A stretch of 64,000 bases of DNA from Bacteroidia bacterium (GCA_022841465.1 JALHRL010000018.1:1-64000), one strand, 5' to 3'. Numbered from the stretch's first letter, positions 18,817 to 27,235 are shown. The notes: generated by a model from the letters alone, not told the origin. Made by a program: numbers and translations.

Positions 18817-20727
18817 TTACTTTTGCACTACAATTTTAGTGAAACGAGTGTTTCCCAAGTAACTTGTGCTTAAGAAATATAATCCTTCACTTAAATTAAC
18901 ATCTGGTATATAATTTAAAGCGTTGTTTTGAGTAGTAACGCTAAAGCTTTCTTCTTTCAATAATTTTCCGCTTATATCAAACAATTTTATTAATACATTT
19001 TCATTATCTAAAACACCTTCAAACTGAATGGTGAATGATCCGTTATTTGGATTAGGAAATACGATGTAATTAAAATTACTTGCATCGTATTCGGTATTGT
19101 TTACGCTAATGGTATAATGTTTTTTATGCGCCCCGTTAAAATCTGTTTGGGCAATGCGATAGTAATTTACACCGTTAAGTGGTTTAAAATCTTTTGCAGA
19201 ATACGATAATTTATTTTTACTGTTACCGTTTTTTGCTTTTGATTTAATGTTTTCTATGGCAATAAATGTAACCGCATCTTCACTGCGCTCAATTGTAAAA
19301 AAATCATTGTTTAATTCGCTGGCGGTTGTCCATGTTAGTAAAACATGCTTCCCTTGTTTTTTCGCATCAAACTGAATTAATTCTACGGGTAAGTTTCCAC
19401 CAACATTTGGCAATATACCAGATCCGTTTGTACCGGCTGCTGCACCTGCTAAATTTGTACATGGGTTTGAATTGTTGTTGCAACCTGGGGTACCATTGTT
19501 GGTTGCAACCATTACGTTTGAAGTAGGTTGTGCAGCAGAAAAAACTACTATGCCTTGGCCGCCTGCGCCACCACCACCATGTGGTTGACCATCTCCAGAC
19601 CTTCCTCCATTACCACCACTTGCTGTAATGGTTAAAGGGCAGGTAGCCGATAAAGAAAAACTATTTACTTGCAATATTACACTTCCTGCGGCTCCACCGC
19701 CACCCATGCCGTCATTTGTTCCACCATTTGCATTTGCTCCATTGGCAGTAATTCTTAATCCTCCAGTGCATGTTGTGTTAGATAATATTCTATCGGCTTT
19801 AATAATTACAATTCCTCCTCCGTTTCCGCCCGGTGTTTGTTGTGTATTATTACCTTGTCCGCCGCCGCCGCCACCGCCCATAAAAATTCGGTTGTTAACG
19901 ATGTAGCTTGATAAACTTAAGCCAGCTAAACCACCAGTAGGGTTGCTGGTACAATTGTTGTAACCTGCACCGCCAGTACCTCCGGCTGTCCAATTACCGC
20001 CGCCACCTGCTCCGGAATTGTGATGACTTCCGCCACCGCCGCCGGATGCAATTTTTCCACGCGAATTATTAAAATCTGCGTTAGTACTTTTATAAATTCC
20101 TTCGCCTTTAAAGCCCCTTTGGTTATCATTTAAAACATACACTGTTGTTTGCGCAGCAGCACATTGCGGGCCACCATTGTTTACAGAAACAGTGCCGCCT
20201 CTAAAACCTTGTGCATTGGCTGTAATTTGATGTTGAAGTGTAAAATCGGTGCCTACTTCAATTGCAACAACCCCACCAATATTGCCGTTCCATGCAGTAG
20301 CGGTTATTGCATTAGTAGAAGTAAAGGCAGCAGCACTTAAAAGTTTAAAACTTATAATTTGTAAAGAAGAATTATTACCGGTGTTATATGAATTAACTAA
20401 GGCATTTGAAAGGGTTATAGTTGCATTGGCACCAGAACGCACAATTGAATTTACTGTATTTACTTCCCATAAACCTGCACTTTGAATGTTTGCAATATCT
20501 CCAAACGATGCCACGTTGGTTGTGTTTGTTCCAATAACATCGTCTTGCATTTGCATTATTATTACTTTTTCAGTTGCGGCAAATGAATAAGAAGTAGGCT
20601 CAGTTAAATTACTAACCGTAAAAGTAGTTCCGGAAATATTAGTAACTTTTGCATAGGCATTGTAGACTACTTGAGAAAAACTAACATTAAGAAGAAATAA
20701 AAATAAAATAAGTAAAAAACGCTTCAT
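18817..20727 (-). CDS. Glycine-rich T9SS-secreted protein
   Basis: The 636-residue protein has an N-terminal Sec signal (to about residue 19). The central region (about 180-440) is very glycine-rich with stretches such as GGGGGSHH and GGGGGGGQGNN. A fibronectin-like segment beginning LIQFDAKKQGKHVLLTWTT (about 460-540) follows, and the C-terminus is a type A sorting domain starting VFPNPNNGSF and ending KIVVQK. It is predicted to be exported through the type IX system and anchored at or released from the cell surface, perhaps as an adhesin. It stands alone between moxR and the acyl-CoA dehydrogenase operon. Confidence 0.88.
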   Translation of the reverse strand: MKRFLLILFLFLLNVSFSQVVYNAYAKVTNISGTTFTVSNLTEPTSYSFAATEKVIIMQMQDDVIGTNTTNVASFGDIANIQSAGLWEVNTVNSIVRSGANATITLSNALVNSYNTGNNSSLQIISFKLLSAAAFTSTNAITATAWNGNIGGVVAIEVGTDFTLQHQITANAQGFRGGTVSVNNGGPQCAAAQTTVYVLNDNQRGFKGEGIYKSTNADFNNSRGKIASGGGGGSHHNSGAGGGGNWTAGGTGGAGYNNCTSNPTGGLAGLSLSSYIVNNRIFMGGGGGGGQGNNTQQTPGGNGGGIVIIKADRILSNTTCTGGLRITANGANANGGTNDGMGGGGAAGSVILQVNSFSLSATCPLTITASGGNGGRSGDGQPHGGGGAGGQGIVVFSAAQPTSNVMVATNNGTPGCNNNSNPCTNLAGAAAGTNGSGILPNVGGNLPVELIQFDAKKQGKHVLLTWTTASELNNDFFTIERSEDAVTFIAIENIKSKAKNGNSKNKLSYSAKDFKPLNGVNYYRIAQTDFNGAHKKHYTISVNNTEYDASNFNYIVFPNPNNGSFTIQFEGVLDNENVLIKLFDISGKLLKEESFSVTTQNNALNYIPDVNLSEGLYFLSTSYLGNTRFTKIVVQK

Positions 20728-20803
20728 CTGAATTGATTTAAAAGACTGAAGCTAAGGTACAATTTTTTTAGTTTGTTTTTTTATTATAAAAAGGATAATT
20801 CGG

Positions 20804-20840
20804 AATTAAAAAAGACCCTTTTAAAGGGTCTTTTTTAATT
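20804..20840 (-). terminator. Intrinsic terminator after the acyl-CoA dehydrogenase gene
   Basis: AATTAAAAAAGACCC (20804-20818) is complementary to GGGTCTTTTTTAATT (20826-20840). Read on the minus strand it is a stem followed by a T-run directly after the stop codon of the last gene of the etf operon. It is symmetrical and could also stop plus-strand transcription. Confidence 0.9.
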
Positions 20841-22014
20841 AGTCTTTTAACAATTCTCTGGCAATTACCAGTTTTTGAATTTCGCTGGTACCTTCACCAA
20901 TAGTACAAAGTTTACTATCTCGATAAAATTTTTCTACCGGAAAATCTTTTGTGTATCCGTAACCGCCAAATATTTGAACGGCTTCTGTGCTAACTTTAAC
21001 AGCCACTTCACTTGCGTAATATTTTGCAAAGGCACTTTCTTTGGTCATTTTTTTGCCTTTGTTTTTTAAATCTGCTGCTTGAAAAGTAAGTAATTCTGCT
21101 GCTTCGTATTCTGTAGCCATATCTGCAATTTTAAATGCAATAGCCTGGAAATTTGCAATGGGTTGTCCGAATTGTTGACGTTCTTTAGCGTATTTAATAC
21201 TTGCATTTAAGGCACCTTTGGCAATTCCTAAACTTAATGCGGCAATACTAATACGTCCACCATCCAATACTTTCATTGCTTGTACAAAACCATCACCAAT
21301 GTTTCCTAAAACTTGCGATTTATGTATTTTACAATCTTCAAAAATTAATTCGGCGGTTTCGCTGGCGCGCATTCCTAATTTGTTTTCTTTTTTACCACCT
21401 TTAAAACCCGGGGTTCCTCGTTCTACAATAAATGCAGTAATTCCATGGCTGTCTAACAATTCACCGGTCCGCGCCAAAACTACGGCAACATTTCCTGTAA
21501 TACCGTGTGTAATCCAGTTTTTGGTTCCGTTTAACACCCAATAATCTCCCTCTTTTTTCGCAACACATTTCATGCGCATAGCATCACTTCCTGTGTTTGC
21601 TTCGGTTAAACCCCAAGCGCCAATCCATTCGGCAGAGGCTAATTTTGGTAAATATTTTTTCTTTTGTTCTTCGTTACCAAAGGCTAAAATATGTCCGGTA
21701 CACAAACTATTATGCGCAGCCATTGATAATGCAATAGAGCCGCAAATGCTTCCTAATTCGGTAATAGCAGTAACATATTCTGTATAACTGAATCCTGAGC
21801 CTCCGTATTCGGTAGGAACTAAAACACCCATTAATCCAAGTTCTCCAAGCTTTTTGAAAACTTCAACCGGAAATTCTTGACTTTCGTCCCATTCCATCAT
21901 TTTAGGAAGAATATGATCCTTCCCAAATTTGCGAATCATATCCGCTATCATTTGTTGGTTTTCGCTCATTTGAAAGCTCATCCCTATTTGTGAATCTAAT
22001 AATTGACCAGACAT
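20839..22014 (-). CDS. Acyl-CoA dehydrogenase
   Basis: This FAD enzyme introduces the alpha-beta double bond in acyl-CoA esters and passes electrons to ETF, whose genes head the same operon. The family signatures GAWGLTEANTGSDA and FGGYGYTKDFPVEKFYRD are clear, and the catalytic base lies in IGEGTSEIQ near the C-terminus. The longest frame (391 residues) overlaps apt by 19 bases. An internal ATG at residue 12 would give 380 residues, the common length for short-chain enzymes, and no overlap, so the start is uncertain. Substrate chain length cannot be told. Confidence 0.95.
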   Translation of the reverse strand: MSGQLLDSQIGMSFQMSENQQMIADMIRKFGKDHILPKMMEWDESQEFPVEVFKKLGELGLMGVLVPTEYGGSGFSYTEYVTAITELGSICGSIALSMAAHNSLCTGHILAFGNEEQKKKYLPKLASAEWIGAWGLTEANTGSDAMRMKCVAKKEGDYWVLNGTKNWITHGITGNVAVVLARTGELLDSHGITAFIVERGTPGFKGGKKENKLGMRASETAELIFEDCKIHKSQVLGNIGDGFVQAMKVLDGGRISIAALSLGIAKGALNASIKYAKERQQFGQPIANFQAIAFKIADMATEYEAAELLTFQAADLKNKGKKMTKESAFAKYYASEVAVKVSTEAVQIFGGYGYTKDFPVEKFYRDSKLCTIGEGTSEIQKLVIARELLKD

Positions 22015-22526
22015 ACTATATTATTTGAGTGTTTAATTAATTTTTCTTTTCCGTTTAAAAAATCAAGGCCTACAACAAAGTTAAAACCTAATACTGTTGC
22101 ATCCAATTTTTTAACTAAATCTGCGGCTGCGGCGGCAGTTCCACCAGTTGCCAACAAATCATCGTGTATCAAAACTTTCCATCCTTTTTTAAGGGCGTCT
22201 TCGTGCATTTCTATTTTAGATACACCGTATTCTAATTCGTATTCTACAGCTATTTTTTTATAAGGCAATTTACCTGCTTTTCTTATTAAAACAAAAGGAA
22301 TTCCTAATTTATTTGCCATCATAAAGCCAAATAAAAAACCGCGACTTTCAATACCAATAATGGCATCGGGTTTTTCGCTCATTTGGGAAATAAAACCATC
22401 TGCAATTTTTGTGCAAAGTGTTTGATTGTAAAAAATAGGGGTAATATCTTTAAAATTTATGCCGGCTTTCGGAAAATCGGGAACATTGCGAATGGTATTG
22501 CGTATTTCTTGCGTAAGTTCCAACAA
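21996..22526 (-). CDS. apt: Adenine phosphoribosyltransferase
   Basis: Apt salvages adenine by joining it to PRPP to make AMP. The 176 residues carry the motifs VPDFPKAGINFKDITPI near the N-terminus and the PRPP-binding loop LIHDDLLATGGTAAAA (about residues 121-136). Translation must start at TTG (22524-22526), which directly abuts the TAA of the upstream nuclease gene. No ATG is available near the conserved N-terminus. It lies in an operon with etfBA, a bifunctional nuclease and an acyl-CoA dehydrogenase. Confidence 0.95.
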   Translation of the reverse strand: MLELTQEIRNTIRNVPDFPKAGINFKDITPIFYNQTLCTKIADGFISQMSEKPDAIIGIESRGFLFGFMMANKLGIPFVLIRKAGKLPYKKIAVEYELEYGVSKIEMHEDALKKGWKVLIHDDLLATGGTAAAAADLVKKLDATVLGFNFVVGLDFLNGKEKLIKHSNNIVCLVNY

Positions 22527-23132
22527 TTAAGATTTTTTGCGATTATTTAGTTCATCTCTAATTTTTGAAGCTAATTCGTATTGTTCGTCGTCTAAAGCAG
22601 TTTGCAATAAACCTTTTAATTCTTCGGTGCTTTTGTTTTTGTATTCACCTTTTTCTGAAGTTGATGTTTCTGAAGATGTTTCAACGGCTGTTGTTGTTTC
22701 TGTTGTTGCAGCAGGAGCCTCATCGTCTAACACAATACCTGCACTTTTTAAAATAAATTCGTAAGTGTAAATTGGGCATTTAAAACGAATGGCAAGTGCA
22801 ATAGCATCGCTGGTGCGTGCATCAATTTCAACATCTTTGGTGCCATCGTTACAAATTAATTTGGCGTAAAAAATGCCTTCTACTAAATTGTAAATTAAAA
22901 CTTCGCTTACCGAAATATCAAATGATTCTGCGAAGGAGCGAAATAAATCGTGTGTAAGAGGCCGACTTGGGCTCATTTTTTCCAGTTCAATAGCAATGGC
23001 TTGAGCCTCAAAACCCCCAATTATAATGGGTAAACGTCGGCTTCCGGTAGCTTCTCCAAGAACAAGTGCGTAAGCTCCGCTTTGAGTTTGACTGTAAGAA
23101 AGACCAACAATTTCTAACTGAACTTTTTTCAT
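22527..23132 (-). CDS. Bifunctional nuclease family protein (DUF151) with UVR motif
   Basis: The N-terminal 135 residues form the BFN/DUF151 domain, with GEATGSRRLPIIIGGFEAQA and ARTSDAIALAIRFKCPIY as hallmarks. Members related to plant BBD proteins have been reported to have nuclease activity. After a Thr/Glu/Ser-rich linker, the C-terminus carries a UvrB/UvrC-type motif (LKGLLQTALDDEQYELASKI), a helical hairpin used for protein contacts. This two-part form is common in Bacteroidota. The gene sits between etfA (33-base gap) and apt (no gap). Confidence 0.9.
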   Translation of the reverse strand: MKKVQLEIVGLSYSQTQSGAYALVLGEATGSRRLPIIIGGFEAQAIAIELEKMSPSRPLTHDLFRSFAESFDISVSEVLIYNLVEGIFYAKLICNDGTKDVEIDARTSDAIALAIRFKCPIYTYEFILKSAGIVLDDEAPAATTETTTAVETSSETSTSEKGEYKNKSTEELKGLLQTALDDEQYELASKIRDELNNRKKS

Positions 23133-23165
23133 TTATACGATTCTAATTTAAGAAAAAAATCCAAA

Positions 23166-24146
23166 TTAATTTTGACTTGATTTAAACTTTTTGATAGCCT
23201 CTGTAAGCTTTGGAAGCACAGTAAAGGCATCGCCAATAATTCCGTAATCAGCAGATTTAAAGAAAGGAGCTTCTTTATCGTTATTTATAACAACAATGGT
23301 TTTACTTCCGTTAACACCAGCCAAATGCTGAATTGCTCCGGAAATACCAATGGCAATGTATAAATTTGGGCGTATGGCAACACCGGTTTGTCCAACATGT
23401 TCATGGTGTGGACGCCAGTGCATATCGGCAACGGGGCGAGAGCAGGCAGTGGTAGCACCTAATGAAGTAGCTAAATCTTCTACAATTTTCCAGTTTTCAG
23501 GACCTTTTAAACCGCGCCCTGCACTTACAACCAATTCAGCTTCCGGCAATGGAATAGAACCTCCGCCACTGTTTGATTTCACTTCTTTTACCACAATTTT
23601 TGATTGAACGCTGCTTAAATCAACATTAAAATCACTTGCAGCAACCGCGCTTCCATTTAATTGAACCGGAAAACTATTTGGTAAAAGAGAAATGATTTTA
23701 ATATCTGAATGAATTACATAAGTAGCGTTTGCTTTACCCGAGAAAACATTTTTCTTTACTTCAAAAGAAGAACCATTAACTACAGGAAAATCAATTGCAC
23801 CTGCAACCAAACCAGCGTTTAATTTAGCAGATAGGCGAGGAGCAGCAGCTTTTCCGGTTACATCAAAAGCAAAAAGAATAACCTTAGAACCTTCTGCTTT
23901 TGCGGCTTGTTCTACCATTGCCGTAATAAGCATAGAATCGTTTTTTATGGAATCATTTTTTACGGAAAGAATTTTTGTTGCACCTGCTTTGCCCATTTCT
24001 TCGCAATGCGAAGCATCGGCATTATTGATAATTGCAGTTACGCTACCACCAATTTGCTTTGCAATGTTTGCAGCGTAATTAATGCATTCTAGCGATGATT
24101 TTTTTACTCTTCCTTTTGAAACTTCTGTATAAACAAGAACTGACAT
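23166..24146 (-). CDS. etfA: Electron transfer flavoprotein subunit alpha
   Basis: EtfA binds FAD and, with EtfB, carries electrons from acyl-CoA dehydrogenases to the quinone pool. The 326 residues have the N-terminal ETF domain and the C-terminal FAD domain with GRGLKGPENWKIVEDLA, the loop GQTGVAIRPNLYIAIGISGA, and the final KSADYGIIGD. It follows etfB by 22 bases. The dehydrogenase at the end of the same operon is a likely electron donor. Confidence 0.96.
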   Translation of the reverse strand: MSVLVYTEVSKGRVKKSSLECINYAANIAKQIGGSVTAIINNADASHCEEMGKAGATKILSVKNDSIKNDSMLITAMVEQAAKAEGSKVILFAFDVTGKAAAPRLSAKLNAGLVAGAIDFPVVNGSSFEVKKNVFSGKANATYVIHSDIKIISLLPNSFPVQLNGSAVAASDFNVDLSSVQSKIVVKEVKSNSGGGSIPLPEAELVVSAGRGLKGPENWKIVEDLATSLGATTACSRPVADMHWRPHHEHVGQTGVAIRPNLYIAIGISGAIQHLAGVNGSKTIVVINNDKEAPFFKSADYGIIGDAFTVLPKLTEAIKKFKSSQN

Positions 24147-24168
24147 ATTTTTAATTTCTTTAAATTAA

Positions 24169-24912
24169 TTAAATAACTTTTGCTTCGGTGTGTAACAAAC
24201 TTACAAGTTCATCAACGTTATCTTCGCTAATCATTTTACAAGTAGTGCGTCCCGGATTTAAAGCGTATGATTTTATAGTTGTTAATGAATTGTTATTGCT
24301 TGCCTCAACAACTTGTAAAGGTTTTGTGCGAGCAGCCATAATACCGCGCATGTTAGGGATACGTTGTTCTGCCATTCCTTTTGCGCAGCTAATAACCAAA
24401 GGTAAATCGCATTCCACTACTTGAGCGCCGCCATCAATCTCATGTTCTGCGGTAATTTTATTTCCGGCTACTTCTAGTTTTGTGGCCAAAGAAACAAACG
24501 GTTGATCTAATAAACCTGCAATAATAGCACCTACCGATGAACCATTGTAGTTAATGGTTTCTTTACCTACTAAAACCAATTCGTATGAATTTGCTTTTGC
24601 ATAGTTTGCAATTTGTTCTGCTACAAAAAAAGCATCAGGCCCATCGGTATTAATGCGAACAGCATCATCTGCCCCTAAAGACAAACCTTTACGAATAGTA
24701 GCTTCACTATCAGCTAAGCCAACATGGATTAAGGTAACTTTCTCGGCAAGATTTGCTTCTTTTAATTCTAAAGCTCTAACAAGAGCATACCATTCATCGT
24801 AAGGATTAATAACGTAGGTTACGCCTTGTCCGTTAAATTTGGTATCGCCGTCAGTAAACTGAATTTTAGTAGTTGTATCGGGAACATTACTAATTGCAAC
24901 TAAAATTTTCAT
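24169..24912 (-). CDS. etfB: Electron transfer flavoprotein subunit beta
   Basis: EtfB is the AMP-binding partner of EtfA. The 247-residue protein has the family start MKILVAISNVPDT, the central VLVGKETINYNGSSVGAIIA and the C-terminal recognition loop region around PNMRGIMAARTKPL. It is the first gene of the operon etfB-etfA-nuclease-apt-acyl-CoA dehydrogenase. A near-perfect Bacteroidota promoter lies 68-98 bases upstream of the start codon. Confidence 0.96.
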   Translation of the reverse strand: MKILVAISNVPDTTTKIQFTDGDTKFNGQGVTYVINPYDEWYALVRALELKEANLAEKVTLIHVGLADSEATIRKGLSLGADDAVRINTDGPDAFFVAEQIANYAKANSYELVLVGKETINYNGSSVGAIIAGLLDQPFVSLATKLEVAGNKITAEHEIDGGAQVVECDLPLVISCAKGMAEQRIPNMRGIMAARTKPLQVVEASNNNSLTTIKSYALNPGRTTCKMISEDNVDELVSLLHTEAKVI

Positions 24913-24979
24913 ATGAAATAATTTAATGTTAAAAATAATTGCTTAACCTTTTGATTTTACTACAAAAAATTAAGGAATG

Positions 24980-25010
24980 CAAAGTTAACATTATAGCCCT
25001 TTTAATCAAA
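24980..25010 (-). promoter_or_regulatory. Bacteroidota-type promoter of the etf operon
   Basis: On the minus strand the -33 element TTTG (25010-25007) is followed after exactly 19 bases by TAACTTTG (24987-24980), matching the TTTG-N19-TAnnTTTG consensus. Transcription would start at about 24973, giving a leader of about 60 bases before etfB. Confidence 0.75.
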
Positions 25011-25070
25011 TTTGCTGCAATAATTTATTTGCACAAATAAAGGTACTTTTTAACAGAAAATAGAGTAGGC

Positions 25071-25532
25071 TTAAGCGTTGTTTTTATCGTGGAGTTTATC
25101 CAATAAAAAGTTTAATGAATTGATATCGTTTTTATCTAAATGCTTAAACAACTCTATAAATGTTTCATCAACATGATCAAGAGATTCAAGTAATTTTAAA
25201 CCTTTTTCGCTAATTAAAAGGTTTAAGTTTCTTCTATCGGTTTTACTTTCTACCTTAACAACAAAACCTTTTTTAATAAGCTTATCTACAATTCTGGAAG
25301 CATCACTCATAGCATCCAGCATTCTTTCTTTAATTAAACGCAAGTTACAAGTACTAGGGTATTGCCCACGCAGGATTCTTAAAACATTGTACTGTTGGTG
25401 CGTTATTTCTTGATTTTTAAAATGATTTTGTATGAGATAATTAATCCAGTGACTGGTATACAAAATGTTAATTGCCAATTTATGCTCTGGCGTTTTGAAT
25501 TTAGATTGTTTAATTTTTGTTTCTAGTGACAT
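25071..25532 (-). CDS. MarR family transcriptional regulator
   Basis: The 153-residue protein has the winged-helix layout of MarR dimers: helical N-terminal dimerisation region, recognition helix within MSDASRIVDKLIKKGFVV (about residues 83-100), and the wing DRRNLNLLISEKGLKLL with its conserved DRR. Such regulators usually repress their own gene and neighbours from short palindromes. Two copies of a 12-bp palindrome lie in the yceI promoter just upstream, making it the most likely target. A terminator-like hairpin lies 9 bases before this start codon. Confidence 0.93.
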   Translation of the reverse strand: MSLETKIKQSKFKTPEHKLAINILYTSHWINYLIQNHFKNQEITHQQYNVLRILRGQYPSTCNLRLIKERMLDAMSDASRIVDKLIKKGFVVKVESKTDRRNLNLLISEKGLKLLESLDHVDETFIELFKHLDKNDINSLNFLLDKLHDKNNA

Positions 25533-25540
25533 AAATAAAA

Positions 25541-25562
25541 AGAGGCCGTGGTTACGACCTCT
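25541..25562 (-). terminator. Terminator-like hairpin just upstream of marR
   Basis: On the minus strand AGAGGTCGT pairs with the segment ACGGCCTCT with one mismatch around a short loop, and TTTTTATTT follows before the marR start codon. It may end the yceI message while letting some transcripts read through into marR, or act as an attenuator together with the alternative hairpins at 25618-25677. Confidence 0.6.
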
Positions 25563-25617
25563 AATTTAACAATTTAATTAAATTCTAAATTTATTTAAGT
25601 GTTTGAACATGAATATT

Positions 25618-25677
25618 AAGGCTAAATAAAACTGCCGGAGACACTTGTGTGCAGGCGTTTCCAAGAATTAGCCTTGG
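25618..25677 (-). promoter_or_regulatory. Mutually exclusive hairpins between yceI and marR
   Basis: On the minus strand CCAAG-GCTAATT-CTTGG (25677-25661) forms a 5-bp hairpin. A segment inside it, AAGGCTAA (25675-25668), can instead pair with TTAGCCTT (25625-25618). That longer stem would enclose another small hairpin built from CTGC and GCAG and the palindrome ACACAAGTGT. The two folds exclude each other. This is the layout of an attenuator, and a terminator-like hairpin lies downstream just before marR. It could also be a small RNA or a palindromic repeat. Confidence 0.4.
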
Positions 25678-25720
25678 TTTTATATTTCGACAAAAACCTT
25701 ATAAATAAAGATAGATTTTT

Positions 25721-26314
25721 TTAAGATTTATTTAATTCAATGGTTATGTTAAGGTTTACATCATCGCTAACAACAACGCCCCCCGATTCAAGTGCAGCGT
25801 TCCAGGTTAAGCCAAAATCTTTACGATTAATTTTTCCGGTTACTTTAAACGCATATTTAATATTACCCCAAGGGTCTTTTACTGTTTTTTCTGAACCAAC
25901 GGCAACTAAAATTACTTTTTTGGTAACACCTTTAATGCTTAAGTTGCCTTCTAAAATATAGGTTGTTTTTACTTTAGTTGGCTTCATGCTTGTGGCAATA
26001 AATGTCATTTTTGGGAATTTTTCTGCATCAAAAAAATCAGGCCCTTTTAAATGTCCATCTCTTTTTTCATCATCTGTGTTTACAGAAGCTGCATCAATGT
26101 TAAAGGCAATTTTAGCATCTGTAAAATCTGTTTCGGTTTTACTTGAAATGCCGCCTTCGTAAATTTTAAATTTCCCTTCGGTTTCACTTACCATTAAATG
26201 AGTAACAGAAAAGCCTACTTTAGAGTGGCTGTTATCAATTTTCCAGTTAACTTGTGCAAAGGTGCCAGCAATAACTCCCGTAACTGCTGCAATTGTTAGA
26301 ATAGTTTTTTTCAT
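25721..26314 (-). CDS. YceI family lipid-binding periplasmic protein
   Basis: YceI proteins are lipocalin-like barrels that bind isoprenoid-type lipids in the periplasm and often respond to stress. The protein has a Sec signal (MKKTILTIAAVTGVIAGTFA), then the family pattern VNWKIDNSHSKVGFSVTHLM, HLKGPDFFDAEKFPKMTF and GNLSIKGVTKKV. I chose the ATG at 26314, giving 197 residues. An ATG seven codons upstream precedes the signal peptide without benefit. It is the first gene of a unit with marR, and its promoter holds the likely MarR operators. Confidence 0.93.
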   Translation of the reverse strand: MKKTILTIAAVTGVIAGTFAQVNWKIDNSHSKVGFSVTHLMVSETEGKFKIYEGGISSKTETDFTDAKIAFNIDAASVNTDDEKRDGHLKGPDFFDAEKFPKMTFIATSMKPTKVKTTYILEGNLSIKGVTKKVILVAVGSEKTVKDPWGNIKYAFKVTGKINRKDFGLTWNAALESGGVVVSDDVNLNITIELNKS

Positions 26315-26332
26315 AGTTTTTTTATCTGGATA

Positions 26333-26366
26333 CAAATATATGTTATAACATCTAATGTTATAACAT
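26333..26366 (-). promoter_or_regulatory. yceI promoter with tandem MarR-type operators
   Basis: The perfect 12-bp palindrome ATGTTATAACAT occurs twice, at 26340-26351 and 26355-26366, 15 bp centre to centre. On the minus strand TATATTTG (26340-26333) matches the -7 consensus TAnnTTTG. Nineteen bases upstream TTAT (26363-26360) sits where the -33 element belongs, inside the distal palindrome. A dimeric regulator on these sites would cover the promoter. The marR gene is the next gene downstream of yceI, so it is the obvious candidate. Confidence 0.75.
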
Positions 26367-26463
26367 ATAAATATTAAAAGATGTTAATGTCCTAATTAAC
26401 AACATTATACAAAATAAATAATTTAATGAATACATCTCAAAAGTAAAAATTAATAGAATAGTT

Positions 26464-26471
26464 TACCTTTA
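26464..26471 (+). promoter_or_regulatory. Possible -7 element of the 26486 lipoprotein gene
   Basis: TACCTTTA matches seven of eight positions of TAnnTTTG and lies 15 bases before the start codon. No clear -33 TTTG is seen at the right distance, so support is limited. Confidence 0.3.
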
Positions 26472-26485
26472 TTCAAAAAATTGGA

Positions 26486-27235
26486 ATGAAATACGCCAAC
26501 ATTATTCTTTTTACAATTTGCATTGTGTTTTTTTCTTGTAAAAAGGAGGACAAAACGCCAAATAACAATACAGGAAACACCACACCTATTACCGATGGGA
26601 GTATAAGTAATGAAGCTACCCATAGTGGAATTTTAACAAGTGGCTCATATACTACCATATTGATGAATAATACGCCTTTTGTAAGTGAAAGAGCCAAGGC
26701 ATATTTTAGCAGTACACCAACTCAGTTTATGAATTCTACTACGGCTATGCAAGTTTCAAAAGTGTTTTTTAATGGAGATACGCTTTCATATAGCTCAATA
26801 ATGAAATATTATGATTCATACACTCCTGTTAATTTAGCAACTGAAACTTGGTCGGTGGTTGGAGCAAACAACATTGGTTCTTTTTCAACTTCTATTAATG
26901 CAGTTACACCCGGTTTTAATGCTGTTTCTATACCAGATAGTATAAGCAAAGGGAGTGGGTTTTCAGTTAATATTAATAATGTTGCTAATACAGAAAAAGC
27001 AAATGTTTTTTTAATGGATGGAACAAACACTATTACAGGATTTGTAACAAAAAATTTATCGAACGGTAATAACAATGTAACCTTTTCTGCTTCTGAATTA
27101 AATTTACTTACAACAACCAATAATGGTTATTTTGCAATTGTTTTATCCTCTGATAAGGCTTTTTATTTTTCAGGAAAAAGCTTTCAGTTTGTGCGCGAGG
27201 CACAGTACTCCAAGGAAATAAAAATTAAACCTTAA
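26486..27235 (+). CDS. Hypothetical lipoprotein
   Basis: The 249-residue protein begins with a lipoprotein signal (FFSCKK, lipidated Cys18), then an Asn/Thr-rich linker to about residue 40. The rest is probably beta-rich, with no catalytic motif I can identify. It is likely anchored in the outer membrane or inner face of the envelope. It stands alone: it is divergent from yceI across the operator region, and is convergent with clpC, from which a shared bidirectional terminator separates it. MarR might therefore affect it as well, but nothing shows that directly. Confidence 0.7.
   Translation: MKYANIILFTICIVFFSCKKEDKTPNNNTGNTTPITDGSISNEATHSGILTSGSYTTILMNNTPFVSERAKAYFSSTPTQFMNSTTAMQVSKVFFNGDTLSYSSIMKYYDSYTPVNLATETWSVVGANNIGSFSTSINAVTPGFNAVSIPDSISKGSGFSVNINNVANTEKANVFLMDGTNTITGFVTKNLSNGNNNVTFSASELNLLTTTNNGYFAIVLSSDKAFYFSGKSFQFVREAQYSKEIKIKP

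Noticed and set aside
19326-20129. Open frames inside the glycine-rich cargo gene
   Set aside because: They arise from the repetitive glycine codons read in other frames. The minus-strand frame has the signal peptide and sorting domain.
26333-26366. CRISPR-like repeat pair
   Set aside because: There are only two copies, each a perfect palindrome in a promoter, with a 3-base spacer, so they are operator sites rather than an array.
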